In this document: positions 9,038 to 17,335 of the stretch, in pieces
Position numbering within the stretch: the stretch's first letter is position 1
How the letters are laid out: each line of letters begins with the position of its first letter
NCBI GenBank assembly: GCA_934256695.1
Contig: CAKQPE010000003.1
Location: 1-60,338, forward strand
Length of the DNA stretch: 60,338 bases
Direction: 5' to 3'
From: an uncultured Eubacteriales bacterium
GTDB taxonomy: Bacteria; Bacillota; Clostridia; Lachnospirales; Anaerotignaceae
Translations under genes and position numbers: made by a program
The notes under the pieces: generated by a model
Databases searched by the model: none
What the model was told of the DNA's origin: nothing
The model's input: only the letters and a program-made list of their open reading frames with translations

Positions 9038-10336
9038 TTAAATTTCTGTGCTTGCCATTGTATTTGCTGCATATGGCATTATGTAAGTTGATAAATGTTC
9101 TTTGCCTGTAAGCTTTTTCGCAAGTTCTATTGCTTCTTCAACAGAGCCGGCAACATGTATGTCGGTCTTTTCAAATTCTTTTGCATTCATACTTGATACA
9201 AGTATAAAATGCAGCTGAGTAGCTACTTCAAACAGACGGAAACCGACAAAACGGCCTATACCATAGTTTTCTCTTAAATAAATCTCACGGTCAATCATAT
9301 TATCAAACTCATAAGCGAATTTTTCTGTATCCGGATTTCCGAATCCTTCACGGCATTCAGAAACAAGAATGAGTACACCTTCTTTAGGTTTTACTGCACC
9401 TACTGCATTAAATATAGGCTTAACACCCTGATAGAAGCTTATGTCTTTAGGATAACCGCAGCCTGATGCTATAACAAGATCAGCCTGTTTGTCGATTTTA
9501 ACGCCGTCGATTTTCTTTACCAAAGCACAGGCAGCTTCATGGGCTTTTATAATATCGCCTGCAAAGCACTGGGCTATTTTCTGGTTACTGTCTACGACAG
9601 AGTTTACTATAAATGAAATATTTGCAAATTTAGCGGCTTCTATCATATCTACGTTAACAGGATTTCTGTCATCAAACACACCGTTTGCACATGTTTCTAC
9701 AGCACCGCTGCCGGCAGGGCCCGGTTTGAAGTACATTTTGTGATTATATTCTATTGTAGAACGGCTTGAGATTCCCGGAAGAACTGTCTTTCTTCCTCCG
9801 CCGAAGCCGGCAAGGAAATGGAAAACAACTCCGCCGACAAGTATTCTGTGATCGCAAGCCATTGCATGGGCATTAACCTGCATAACGTTTCCTTGGGAAG
9901 AAACGCCTGTCTGAACAACCTCTCCGTCACAGAAATGGTTTTCTATTTTAATTCGCTTATAAAGATCTTCACCTATAAGGTTTTTAAAATCGGCTTCTTC
10001 CTGAAGTCTGTGTGTTCCTACAGCGGCTATAAAGAGAATATCATCATCTTTAACACCTATTTTGTTAAGTTTTTCAACAAGGATTTTACATATAACAGCC
10101 GGTCTTGCCCAAAGACGGGTTACATCGGGAACAACTATACATACTGTCTGTCCTGCTTTAACTATTTCTTCCAGTTTAGGTGAACCTATAGGATTTTCTA
10201 TAGCATTTTTAATTATTTCTTCTTCTGTTAAATCCGGAAAATCAACTTTGTTAGGTTCAAGAACCTTTATAACATCTTCCTGTGGGTATTCAAAATCAAT
10301 GTTACTGTCGCCGTACTTAAAGCTATACTTAGCCAT
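9038..10336 (-). CDS. larA: Nickel-pincer (LarA-family) racemase-like protein
   Basis: The 432-residue protein belongs to the lactate racemase family (DUF2088). Family marks seen: DVTRLWARP near the start, a GTHR histidine, and HFLAGFGGGRKTVLPGIS, which includes a histidine and lysine in the region that holds the Ni-pincer cofactor in LarA. LarA interconverts D- and L-lactate, and relatives act on other 2-hydroxyacids, so the substrate is open. GGAGG lies 7 bases before ATG 10336; a longer start at 10384 lacks a site. No larB, larC or larE is in the window, so cofactor synthesis must be encoded elsewhere. It is convergent with the hydratase. Confidence 0.85.
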   Translation of the reverse strand: MAKYSFKYGDSNIDFEYPQEDVIKVLEPNKVDFPDLTEEEIIKNAIENPIGSPKLEEIVKAGQTVCIVVPDVTRLWARPAVICKILVEKLNKIGVKDDDILFIAAVGTHRLQEEADFKNLIGEDLYKRIKIENHFCDGEVVQTGVSSQGNVMQVNAHAMACDHRILVGGVVFHFLAGFGGGRKTVLPGISSRSTIEYNHKMYFKPGPAGSGAVETCANGVFDDRNPVNVDMIEAAKFANISFIVNSVVDSNQKIAQCFAGDIIKAHEAACALVKKIDGVKIDKQADLVIASGCGYPKDISFYQGVKPIFNAVGAVKPKEGVLILVSECREGFGNPDTEKFAYEFDNMIDREIYLRENYGIGRFVGFRLFEVATQLHFILVSSMNAKEFEKTDIHVAGSVEEAIELAKKLTGKEHLSTYIMPYAANTMASTEI

Positions 10337-10379
10337 GTTGTTACCTCCTTTTTGGTAAACATTACAATAATACACTTTT

Positions 10380-10408
10380 ATCATAGCATTACTTTATGTA
10401 TATGTCAA
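10380..10408 (-). promoter_or_regulatory. Sigma-A promoter of the larA-like gene
   Basis: Read on the minus strand: TTGACA (408-403), a 17-base spacer, then TATGAT (385-380). It lies 44 bases before the start codon. Confidence 0.8.
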
Positions 10409-10505
10409 ACCAATAAAATAAATTTTAATCATATTTTTTGTATATGTTTAATATATAAGCTGTTTGGTTAAATAATAAAATTAATCCTTTCAATAATTTT
10501 ATTAT

Positions 10506-10534
10506 TTTACATATTTTTATGATATACTTATAAA
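10506..10534 (+). promoter_or_regulatory. Promoter of the PAP2 phosphatase gene
   Basis: TTTACA (10506-10511), a 17-base spacer and TATAAA (10529-10534) lie just upstream of the ribosome site GGGAGG. Confidence 0.65.
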
Positions 10535-10560
10535 ATATATTTTTAAGAGGGAGGTTATGT

Positions 10561-11061
10561 ATGGAATTTAAATTTTTATATTTTCTTCAGTCTTTGCACG
10601 GTCCTGTTATGGATAATATAATGATTTTCTTTACACATCTTGGTTCAGGCGGTGTTATTTGGATAATAATTGCCGCAATTCTGATTTTCAATAGAAGAAC
10701 AAGAAAATGCGGTCTTTGTGTCATACTGTCCCTTGTGCTTTGCCTTGTGATTGGAAATATGCTGCTCAAAAATATAGTTTGCAGACCGAGACCGTGTTGG
10801 ATAGACGAAAGCATAAAGATGCTTATACCTGTTCCGAAGGACTATTCGTTTCCTTCAGGACATACTTTTTCTTCGTTTGCCTCGGCAACGGCAATATTAA
10901 AAAATAATCGAAAATACGGAATAGCGGCATTTGTTTTGGCTGCGATTATTTCGTTTTCAAGAATGTATCTTTTCGTGCATTTTCCTACGGATATAATTGC
11001 AGGAATTATTATGGGTGTTCTCTGTGGAAGCATATCGTACAAAATTATAATAAAAAAATAG
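10561..11061 (+). CDS. PAP2-family membrane phosphatase
   Basis: The 166-residue integral membrane protein has the three PAP2 motifs in order: KNIVCRPRP (motif 1), PSGHT (motif 2) and SRMYLFVHFPTD (motif 3, with the catalytic His and Asp). About five membrane helices are seen. Members of this size remove phosphate from undecaprenyl diphosphate, phosphatidate or phosphatidylglycerol phosphate at the outer membrane face; the substrate cannot be fixed. GGGAGG lies 6 bases upstream. It is a lone gene with its own promoter. Confidence 0.93.
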   Translation: MEFKFLYFLQSLHGPVMDNIMIFFTHLGSGGVIWIIIAAILIFNRRTRKCGLCVILSLVLCLVIGNMLLKNIVCRPRPCWIDESIKMLIPVPKDYSFPSGHTFSSFASATAILKNNRKYGIAAFVLAAIISFSRMYLFVHFPTDIIAGIIMGVLCGSISYKIIIKK

Positions 11062-11213
11062 TTTGGAAAGTTTTGTAGTTTTATTTCTTTGCAGGGATTT
11101 ACAAATCAAAGGAAAGCTATGGTCGTTAAGGCTTGTGGGTTATTTGAACAATAAAAAATAAAGATAAGTTTTTTTAATGCTTTATTATTAATTATACTAA
11201 TATCCATATACGA

Positions 11214-11242
11214 TTGACTTTTTGTTGTAAAAACTATATAGT
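11214..11242 (+). promoter_or_regulatory. Promoter of yhdT-panF
   Basis: TTGACT (11214-11219), a 17-base spacer and TATAGT (11237-11242) lie 29 bases before the yhdT start codon. Confidence 0.65.
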
Positions 11243-11270
11243 TTACTCACTATATTTTAGGAGGCAGTAT

Positions 11271-11579
11271 ATGAAAAATTTAACCTACAAAGAAAAATTT
11301 ATTCAGATGAATAAAGAAGCCAAGGCGTCTTGGATTGTTGCGGCAGTAATAATTGTTTTCTGGTGGATAGGAGGTTTTGGAGTTTACAATCTGTTTGGAG
11401 AGGACTTTTTCATTTTTTCTATGCCTGCATGGTTTGTTATAAGCTGCTTTGGAAGTTGGATTTTATCGATAGCTCTTGTTTTCTTCCTTGTTAAAAAATT
11501 TTATAAGGATTTTGACTTAGAGGATAAAGAAGAAATTCAAAGCGAAAGTACATCGGGCAAAGGAGAAAACATCAAATGA
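11271..11579 (+). CDS. yhdT: YhdT-family (DUF997) small membrane protein
   Basis: The 102-residue protein has two strong membrane helices (about 20-42 and 55-77), the conserved FWWIGGFGVYNLFG stretch between them, and an acidic tail. YhdT proteins are encoded next to PanF in many bacteria and are thought to be a small accessory part of the Na+/pantothenate symporter; direct function is unproven. AGGAGG stands 6 bases before ATG 11271, so this start is preferred over the TTG at 11214, which is the -35 box. The stop overlaps the panF start by 4 bases (ATGA), implying translational coupling. Confidence 0.9.
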   Translation: MKNLTYKEKFIQMNKEAKASWIVAAVIIVFWWIGGFGVYNLFGEDFFIFSMPAWFVISCFGSWILSIALVFFLVKKFYKDFDLEDKEEIQSESTSGKGENIK

Positions 11580-13084
11580 TAAATTCTTTTAAAATACTTA
11601 TACCTACAGCAATATTTTTTGCACTTCTTATGGCGATGGGATTTTATATTCAAAACAAAACTTCTTATGACAGAAGCAGCGATTATTCAAAATCCTACTA
11701 TATAGGGAAAAGAGATTTGGGAGGTTTTGTTCTTGCAATGACACTTGTTGCAACTTACAGTTCTGTAAGTTCGTTTCTTGCAGGGCCGGGTGTTGCATGG
11801 CAGAAAGGTTTCGGCTGGGTATATTATGCATCAACCCAAGTAGTTGCGGCATTTCTTGTTTTGGGTGTTCTTGGAAAGAAGATGGCTGTTGTGGGAAGAA
11901 AAACAGATTCCGTAACAGCTGTTGATATTATAAGAAACCGTTATAAATCAGATATGCTTGCAAACATATCTGCGGTGGTAATAATTGTATTTTTCACAAC
12001 CCAGATGATAGGTCAGTTTATAGGCGGAGCACAGATATTTTCTGCCGTAACGGGATTAAGCTATAAACAGGGGCTTATAATTTTTGCTGTGGTTGTTGTG
12101 CTTTATACAACTGTAGGCGGATTTAAGGCTGTTGCCGTTACAGATACGGTATGTGCCATAATGATGCTTGTGGGAATGTTTTGCCTTACATATACAATAC
12201 TTAAAAACGGCGGAGGATTGGCAAATATAATGAACAACATATCTGAGGTGTCCCGTACAGCAAGGGAGACAAAAGAAGGCTTTGATATGATTTCGCCCAC
12301 TGCATCAGGTTCAATTCCCGTTCAGCTTTTTATGAGCCAGTGGCTTTTATGCGGTGTATGCACGATAGGACTTCCGCAGACGAATGTACGCTGTCTTGCA
12401 TACAAGGACACTAAAGCCGTTCACAGAGCTATGTTTTATGGCACTATAGTAGTAGGTGCAATGATGATAGGTATGCATCTTATAGGTGTTCTTTCAAGAG
12501 GTATTCTTACAGATATTGATGGCTCAACAGACAGAGTTATGCCGGTTTTAATAGCAACATATATGAACCCTGTTCTTGCGGGAATTACAATAACAGGGCC
12601 TCTTGCGGCAACTATGTCAACCATATCATCGCTCCTTATTTCAGGCTCGTCTGCAATAGTAAAGGATATATATTTGCACCACGTCAGCAGGGAAAACAAA
12701 ATAATTAACCAGAAAACAGTAGGCAGAATATCCGTTGCCGTTACGGCTGTAATGGGTTCTGCTGCCGTATTGCTTTCAATCAATCCGCCAAGCCTTATTG
12801 TATGGATTAATCTTTTTGCTTTCGGAGGACTTCAGGCTGCATTCTTTTGGGTATTCCTTTTGGGGCTTTTCTGGCATAAAGCAAACAAGACAGGTGCTTT
12901 GTTTTGTGTAGTAGGCGGTCTTTTGTCCTACTGCGTTACAACAGCTATGGGAATAAAAATAGGAGCCTTTCACAATATAGTAATAGGCATAGGTGTAGGC
13001 TTTATATGCTTTGCAATAGGCAATCTTTTTGGAAAGCCTTTGGATAATGATACAATGGAAATTTTCTTTCCGGAAAAAATGTAA
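11576..13084 (+). CDS. panF: Sodium:pantothenate symporter PanF (SSS family)
   Basis: The 502-residue solute:sodium symporter has 13 or so membrane helices. The segment SSVSSFLAGPGVAWQKGFGW matches PanF, and the core holds QTNVRCLAYKDTKAVHRAM and GPLAATMSTISSLLISGSSA (sodium-site region). It imports pantothenate, the coenzyme A precursor, with sodium. Coupling to yhdT supports this over other SSS substrates. The stop codon directly touches a long palindromic terminator. Confidence 0.9.
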   Translation: MINSFKILIPTAIFFALLMAMGFYIQNKTSYDRSSDYSKSYYIGKRDLGGFVLAMTLVATYSSVSSFLAGPGVAWQKGFGWVYYASTQVVAAFLVLGVLGKKMAVVGRKTDSVTAVDIIRNRYKSDMLANISAVVIIVFFTTQMIGQFIGGAQIFSAVTGLSYKQGLIIFAVVVVLYTTVGGFKAVAVTDTVCAIMMLVGMFCLTYTILKNGGGLANIMNNISEVSRTARETKEGFDMISPTASGSIPVQLFMSQWLLCGVCTIGLPQTNVRCLAYKDTKAVHRAMFYGTIVVGAMMIGMHLIGVLSRGILTDIDGSTDRVMPVLIATYMNPVLAGITITGPLAATMSTISSLLISGSSAIVKDIYLHHVSRENKIINQKTVGRISVAVTAVMGSAAVLLSINPPSLIVWINLFAFGGLQAAFFWVFLLGLFWHKANKTGALFCVVGGLLSYCVTTAMGIKIGAFHNIVIGIGVGFICFAIGNLFGKPLDNDTMEIFFPEKM

Positions 13085-13171
13085 GACCTTGTAATCTGTC
13101 CTTATCTGTGGACAATTAACCTATTGATTTATGAGGTTAGTTGTTCACAGGCGTAGGATTAGTACAAGGTC
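13085..13171. terminator. Long two-way hairpin between panF and the CocE-type gene
   Basis: Three nested stem segments are visible: GACCTTGT-ATC with GAT-ACAAGGTC; CTGTG-ACAA with TTGT-CACAG; and AACCT with AGGTT. Together they span 87 bases with an 11-base loop. It begins at the first base after the panF stop and shares the GACCTTG outer edge of the dispersed modules, but the inside is different. Confidence 0.8.
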
Positions 13172-13186
13172 TTTTTATGTTTTTAA

Positions 13187-14866
13187 TCAAAATTCGATTT
13201 TTCCGCCATAAAGTTTTTGAACTGCTTTTACAGGCTTGGTTTCTTCTGACCATAAATTGGTTGTGTTTGGGTGGATATTAAAAGCAGGATAGTCTGAGCT
13301 TGTAATATCAAGCCTGAATTTTTCGCCTTTTCTTACCGAAACAGCAATTTTGTTAAATGTAATTGTAATTTCTTTTCTGCTGTTTGGTGTATATTTGCCC
13401 AATGCGGATTTTAAAGTTGTTATTCCGCTTCTTAAATAAAGTGCGGTATTATCGTTTTCATTAACGGTTGAAAGCTTTGCGTAAAAACAAGTATCTTCTG
13501 CCGAAGAAGATATATCAAGAGTCACAATTATGTTTCCGTTAACAAGCAGGTCTTTTTCAAATTTATCTGAAACAAAGCTTATTACGTCTTTTCTGTACTC
13601 GGCATCAGGCTGGATACGTCTGCCCTCAGTGGTTTTCTTATGCTTATGATACATATAATCGGTCATTATAACCTCACTTCCACAGGTGGAAACAGGATTT
13701 TCGGGGTCATATATGTATTCGGAACAAGTTTGGTTTTGGATTTCGTATTTACTTAGTTTTCGATTTTTTGTATCAATATAAAGTGTGTTTTCTGTATGGT
13801 CTTTTATACAGCCTTTAAAAATCTTATATTTATTTTCTCCGTAAACATAAGCTGTTACAGAGCCTTCGTTTACAGGCTGAAAATAATCTTTTCCCTTTAA
13901 ATGATGACCGAACCAGTTTAATTTTGAGCGTATAAAGCGTATTCCCACAGGATCAAAGGCATTTGGTGTATCAATGTCAGAACAAAGAGCCTGTTTGTGG
14001 TTTGTAGGTGTAATAATCATGGCACTTTTTTCTCTTGTTTCGTTTTTCATGTGTTCCCAAGCTCTTATCATGCCGCCGAAGTGTGGGTCATACCACCCTG
14101 CATGAACAAGGACAGGCACATTAATCGCCTTTGGCATATCATAAAGAGAGCCGTAAGCACCTGTTTTATATAAATCATCATCAGGCTCGGAGCCTTTAAG
14201 CCATTGCCTGTACCAGTCAAGCTTTCTGCCTAAAACATTTTCGTCGGCATACATCTGTGGATTAAAATATATCATTTTTTCATAAAGCTCATCGGGTGTT
14301 TTTTCGGTCTTAATGCCGCAATTATATGCAGTCCAGCCGGAATATGCTTCAAGATGATACATTCCGTTTGTATACAGCAGGTCATGTCTGTATGGACTGT
14401 AAACCTCAAGATTAAGGGTCTTTACCTCAGCCGGAAGGCAGTCGCAGATTAGATACTGGTTCATAGAAAGATAAGAAGTGCCTGTCATGGCTATATTTTT
14501 ATTGCAGAATGGCTGATTTTTAATATAGTTTAGGGTATCGATTCCGTCACTTCTTTCGTGCTTTGCGGGAACCCATTCACCCTCACTGCCGAAACAGCCG
14601 CGGCAGTTTTGGGCTATACATATATAGCCGTAAAAAGACATTTCAAAAAAGAATCTGAGGCTTTGTCTGCCGTAAGGTGTTCTTGTCAGTATAACAGGCA
14701 GGCTTTCTGCACCTACAGGGAAAGCACCGTGGCATAAAAGTTTTGTTCCGTCACTCATTGGGATATAAAAATCACGTATATCTATTTCGTCAAACTCCGG
14801 TTTTATGGGAATATCGTCTGTTATTGCCTTACCGTATTTTGTACTTTGTACTTCTTCAAACTTCAT
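13187..14866 (-). CDS. CocE/NonD-type alpha/beta hydrolase (S15 family)
   Basis: The 559-residue protein has the S15 alpha/beta-hydrolase fold: IPMSDGTKL near the start, RTPYGRQ, NCRGCFGSEGEW (oxyanion region), then the nucleophile elbow GTSYLSMNQY. The catalytic Asp and His are likely in HAGWYDPH and the PTNHKQ region. A C-terminal jelly-roll domain (Pfam X-Pro dipeptidyl-peptidase C-terminal) follows. Such enzymes hydrolyse acyl or X-Pro peptide bonds; CocE cleaves esters. There is no signal peptide, so it is cytoplasmic. The elbow ends in S-M-N rather than the usual G-G. ATG 14866 is chosen because AGAGGTGG lies before it; GTG 14875 is within that site. Confidence 0.85.
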   Translation of the reverse strand: MKFEEVQSTKYGKAITDDIPIKPEFDEIDIRDFYIPMSDGTKLLCHGAFPVGAESLPVILTRTPYGRQSLRFFFEMSFYGYICIAQNCRGCFGSEGEWVPAKHERSDGIDTLNYIKNQPFCNKNIAMTGTSYLSMNQYLICDCLPAEVKTLNLEVYSPYRHDLLYTNGMYHLEAYSGWTAYNCGIKTEKTPDELYEKMIYFNPQMYADENVLGRKLDWYRQWLKGSEPDDDLYKTGAYGSLYDMPKAINVPVLVHAGWYDPHFGGMIRAWEHMKNETREKSAMIITPTNHKQALCSDIDTPNAFDPVGIRFIRSKLNWFGHHLKGKDYFQPVNEGSVTAYVYGENKYKIFKGCIKDHTENTLYIDTKNRKLSKYEIQNQTCSEYIYDPENPVSTCGSEVIMTDYMYHKHKKTTEGRRIQPDAEYRKDVISFVSDKFEKDLLVNGNIIVTLDISSSAEDTCFYAKLSTVNENDNTALYLRSGITTLKSALGKYTPNSRKEITITFNKIAVSVRKGEKFRLDITSSDYPAFNIHPNTTNLWSEETKPVKAVQKLYGGKIEF

Positions 14867-14879
14867 ATAATCCACCTCT

Positions 14880-15046
14880 TTTTAAAACCTTGGGGTTTCA
14901 CCCCAAACCCTGACAAGCTTTTGAAAAAGCTTGAGCAAAACTTTTATCAGATACCATGATGAAATCATGGTATCTTGTTAAAGTTTAGGTCCACCATTTT
15001 TAAAGGGTGGTAGGGTGCGGGACAACGTCCCACGGTCTTTTGGTCT
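14880..15046. repeat. Minimal complete five-hairpin module (type copy)
   Basis: This is the cleanest copy. H1 CTTGGGG/CCCCAA, H2 CAAGCTTTTGAAAAAGCTTG, spacer AGCAAAACTTTTATCA, H3 TACCATGA/TCATGGTA, a mirror spacer, H2' CCACCATTTTTAAAGGGTGG, H1' GGGACAACGTCCC, and then GGTCTTTTGGTCTTTTT. The right edge is 3 bases from the stop codon of the M20 gene (minus strand), and the left edge is 13 bases upstream of the CocE-type start codon. Confidence 0.85.
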
Positions 15047-15048
15047 TT

Positions 15049-16197
15049 TTACTCATTTATGTTTATAAGATACTTGTGCAGCATCTCCAAAGCTTTGTAA
15101 AATCCGTCCTCGTTTAATATAAAATGCGGATTGTGCAAAGCCTGTCCGTTATGTACCGCAGAACGGAACACCATAAATATTCCGGGTACTTTTTTAAAGT
15201 ACAGGCAGGCGTTGTCTCCGGCAAGGTAAAGTTTGTTCATAATATAAAATTCATCGCCGAAAACATCTTTCCCGACCTCTGCCGCTTTTTGCACCATAAA
15301 TTTATCGTTTACTATAGGTGTTATAGGGTCTTTGGATATTTCGACAGATATTTCCACACCTGTTTTTTCTGATATTTTCTTTCCGGCAGTTTCAACTAAA
15401 TCCGAAAGCTTATAAAAATCCTCCATGGTACAGCTGCGTATATTGCCGTGCATTTCCGCATAGTCCGGCACAATATTGGTAGAAGAACCGCCGTTTAAAG
15501 TGCCTATTCCCACACAAAACGGATAGGGACTTTCAAATGTTTTGTTTATTTTATCAATCTCAACCATAAATTCCGAAGCGGCAAGAAGGGCGTTTTTCGC
15601 CTTTGTCTGGTTTGCCCAGTGGGAAGAAACGCCTACAAGAGTTATATCAAGCTTTCCTATAGCGGCTGTGGCTATACTTTCGTTTACCTCCAGACCACCG
15701 CTTTCTTTATTGGCAAAATGGAACATAATAAAAGCGTCGGGTTTTGGGGTTTTCAGTACACCGTGCTTAATCATTATTTCTGCACCGCCGCCTATTTCCT
15801 CAGCCGGTTCAAATATAAAATGGACATTACAGCTTAGCATATCCTTTGTATTGGCACAAAGCTTTGCAAGAACAAGGGCAACCGCCATGTTTGCGTCATG
15901 TCCGCAGGCATGCATTGCACCTTTCTCTTTTGATGCAAAAGAAAGATTTGTTTTTTCGTCTATTGGTACAGCATCCATTTCCGCACGAACGACGATATAG
16001 GGAAGGCTTTTGTCCTTTTCCAAAAGAGCCGTACAGCCTGTAGGTTCAACGCTTTTTACATCATATCCGATGTTTTCGAGATAATCTTTAATAAAGGCTG
16101 TTGTTTTAAACTCATTAAAAGCCGTTTCCGGATGCATATGAAGTTTTCTTCGTATTTTAACTATTTCTTCCTGATAAAGGCTGTAGTTTATTTTCAT
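15049..16197 (-). CDS. M20-family amidohydrolase
   Basis: The 382-residue zinc-dependent amidohydrolase resembles IAA-amino-acid or N-acyl-aminoacid hydrolases. Seen: RRKLHMHPETAFNEFKT at the start, RAEMDAVPI, MHACGHDANMA (metal-ligand Cys and His), the EPAEEIGGGAEIMI glutamates, and the NGQALHNPHF end motif. The central dimerisation domain is normal. It would release amino acids from N-acyl forms in the cytoplasm; the substrate is unknown. The ribosome site AAGGAG is 9 bases before the ATG. Its pairing with the CocE-type gene fits peptide or acyl-amino-acid salvage. Confidence 0.88.
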   Translation of the reverse strand: MKINYSLYQEEIVKIRRKLHMHPETAFNEFKTTAFIKDYLENIGYDVKSVEPTGCTALLEKDKSLPYIVVRAEMDAVPIDEKTNLSFASKEKGAMHACGHDANMAVALVLAKLCANTKDMLSCNVHFIFEPAEEIGGGAEIMIKHGVLKTPKPDAFIMFHFANKESGGLEVNESIATAAIGKLDITLVGVSSHWANQTKAKNALLAASEFMVEIDKINKTFESPYPFCVGIGTLNGGSSTNIVPDYAEMHGNIRSCTMEDFYKLSDLVETAGKKISEKTGVEISVEISKDPITPIVNDKFMVQKAAEVGKDVFGDEFYIMNKLYLAGDNACLYFKKVPGIFMVFRSAVHNGQALHNPHFILNEDGFYKALEMLHKYLININE

Positions 16198-16282
16198 ATA
16201 ATTATTCTCCTTTTCATACTATTTAATTATGCAGTAAAAAATCAATAAAGTAAAGCAGGTATGAATATAAGGAGTGATATTT

Positions 16283-16408
16283 TTGGAGGTAAAGGAGATT
16301 TTTAAAAATTCCGATGAGACGGCTCTTTTGCTTGAGCTGGAGAAAATATTGGAAAAAATAAAAGACAAAGACCTTGGGGTTTCACCCCAAACCCCGACAA
16401 GCCTTTGA
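16283..16408 (+). CDS. Possible small protein that runs into a repeat module
   Basis: A 41-codon frame starts at TTG 16283, 8 bases after AAGGAG. It gives a charged, helix-prone sequence (EVKEIFKNSDETALLLELEK, then ILEKIKDK), followed by DLGVSPQTPTSL, which is translated from H1/H2 of the module. It may be the remains of a gene whose 3' end was replaced by the module, or chance. I do not recognise it. Confidence 0.3.
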   Translation: MEVKEIFKNSDETALLLELEKILEKIKDKDLGVSPQTPTSL

Positions 16409-16652
16409 AAAGGCTTGAGCGAAACTTTTAATAAAATACCGTGACTTGTCACGGTATTTGGGAATTAAGCATAAAATTGCCGTTAATAGCCGTCCCTGAA
16501 AGGGAAGGTGGCAAACCGCAGGTTTGACGGAAGGGTTTTAAGCCTTCTCCACGGTGGAGAAGGTGGCACAGCGTAGCTGTGACGGATGAGGGGAATAAAC
16601 AACGTAAAAATAATCAAAAAATTGCAGACTTTGGGACAACGTCCCACGGTTT
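16371..16652. repeat. Module with a full dimeric unit B
   Basis: H1 CTTGGGG/CCCCAA, H2 CAAGCC/GGCTTG, H3 TACCGTGAC/GTCACGGTA, then unit B (about 16483-16594) with hairpins CAAACCGCAGGTTTG, CCTTCTCC/GGAGAAGG and CACAGCGTAGCTGTG, then AATCAAAAAATTGCA and H1' GGGACAACGTCCC. The right edge is about 7 bases from the TetR stop. This is the best copy of unit B in the window. Confidence 0.82.
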
Positions 16653-16658
16653 TAGACC

Positions 16659-17228
16659 TTATAAATTTTGTAAAAACGGTTCGGTAACGGCCTTAAAATA
16701 TTCTGTCAGTTCTTCGGGAGTTTCTGCCATGCCGTTATTTATCCACCACTGGATCATGTTTATGAAACTTCCCGATATATGGTTTTCGATAAAGCTGTAT
16801 GGTACGGTAAAGTTTTTTTCTTTTATGTCGGAAAACACCTTAGCCGTATAAAAATCGTTGAAATATTTCTTGAAAATTTTAAGGAATAATTCACCGCTTT
16901 CACAGTTTATTATATCCGGTATATCCTTGTTGTCACGTATATGATAAAGAATATGTGTCATAAGGGCATATATGTTTGTATGATTTTCGGAAAAATCATG
17001 GGTATGTTCCGTATCAAGGCTTTTGGCAAAAACATGACTGAAAATATCATGGCATAAAGCAGTCAAAAGGTCATCTTTTGTTTCAAAGTGTGCATAAAAT
17101 GTGCTTCTGCCTATGTTTGCTCTGTCAGATATGTTCTGAACACTTATGTGGTTGTAGTTTTTTTCTTTTAAAAGACTGCTTAAAGCGTTGAATATGGCAG
17201 CCCTTGTTTTTTGTTGTCGTCGATCCAT
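16659..17228 (-). CDS. TetR/AcrR-family repressor
   Basis: The 189-residue protein has an N-terminal HTH (about 10-56) with the typical ISVQNISDRANIGRSTFYAHF recognition region, and a ligand-binding C-terminal domain of the TetR_C_7 (DhaS-like) kind. It would be a dimeric repressor released by a small ligand. It is divergent from the CwlD-like gene with a TATACA-ATA-TGTATA palindrome between them, a likely operator. AAGGAG lies before the ATG. The target genes are unknown. Confidence 0.88.
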   Translation of the reverse strand: MDRRQQKTRAAIFNALSSLLKEKNYNHISVQNISDRANIGRSTFYAHFETKDDLLTALCHDIFSHVFAKSLDTEHTHDFSENHTNIYALMTHILYHIRDNKDIPDIINCESGELFLKIFKKYFNDFYTAKVFSDIKEKNFTVPYSFIENHISGSFINMIQWWINNGMAETPEELTEYFKAVTEPFLQNL

Positions 17229-17244
17229 AGTTTTCTCCTTAACA

Positions 17245-17259
17245 TATACAATATGTATA
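17245..17259. promoter_or_regulatory. Candidate TetR operator
   Basis: The perfect inverted repeat TATACA-ATA-TGTATA sits 17 bases upstream of the tetR start codon in the divergent gap with the CwlD-like gene. Confidence 0.5.
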
Positions 17260-17335
17260 GTATCTTATTAACTGTATGTTATCATATAAATTTATATTTT
17301 TCAAATATCATATAAGGGGAGGCAGCTGTACAAAT

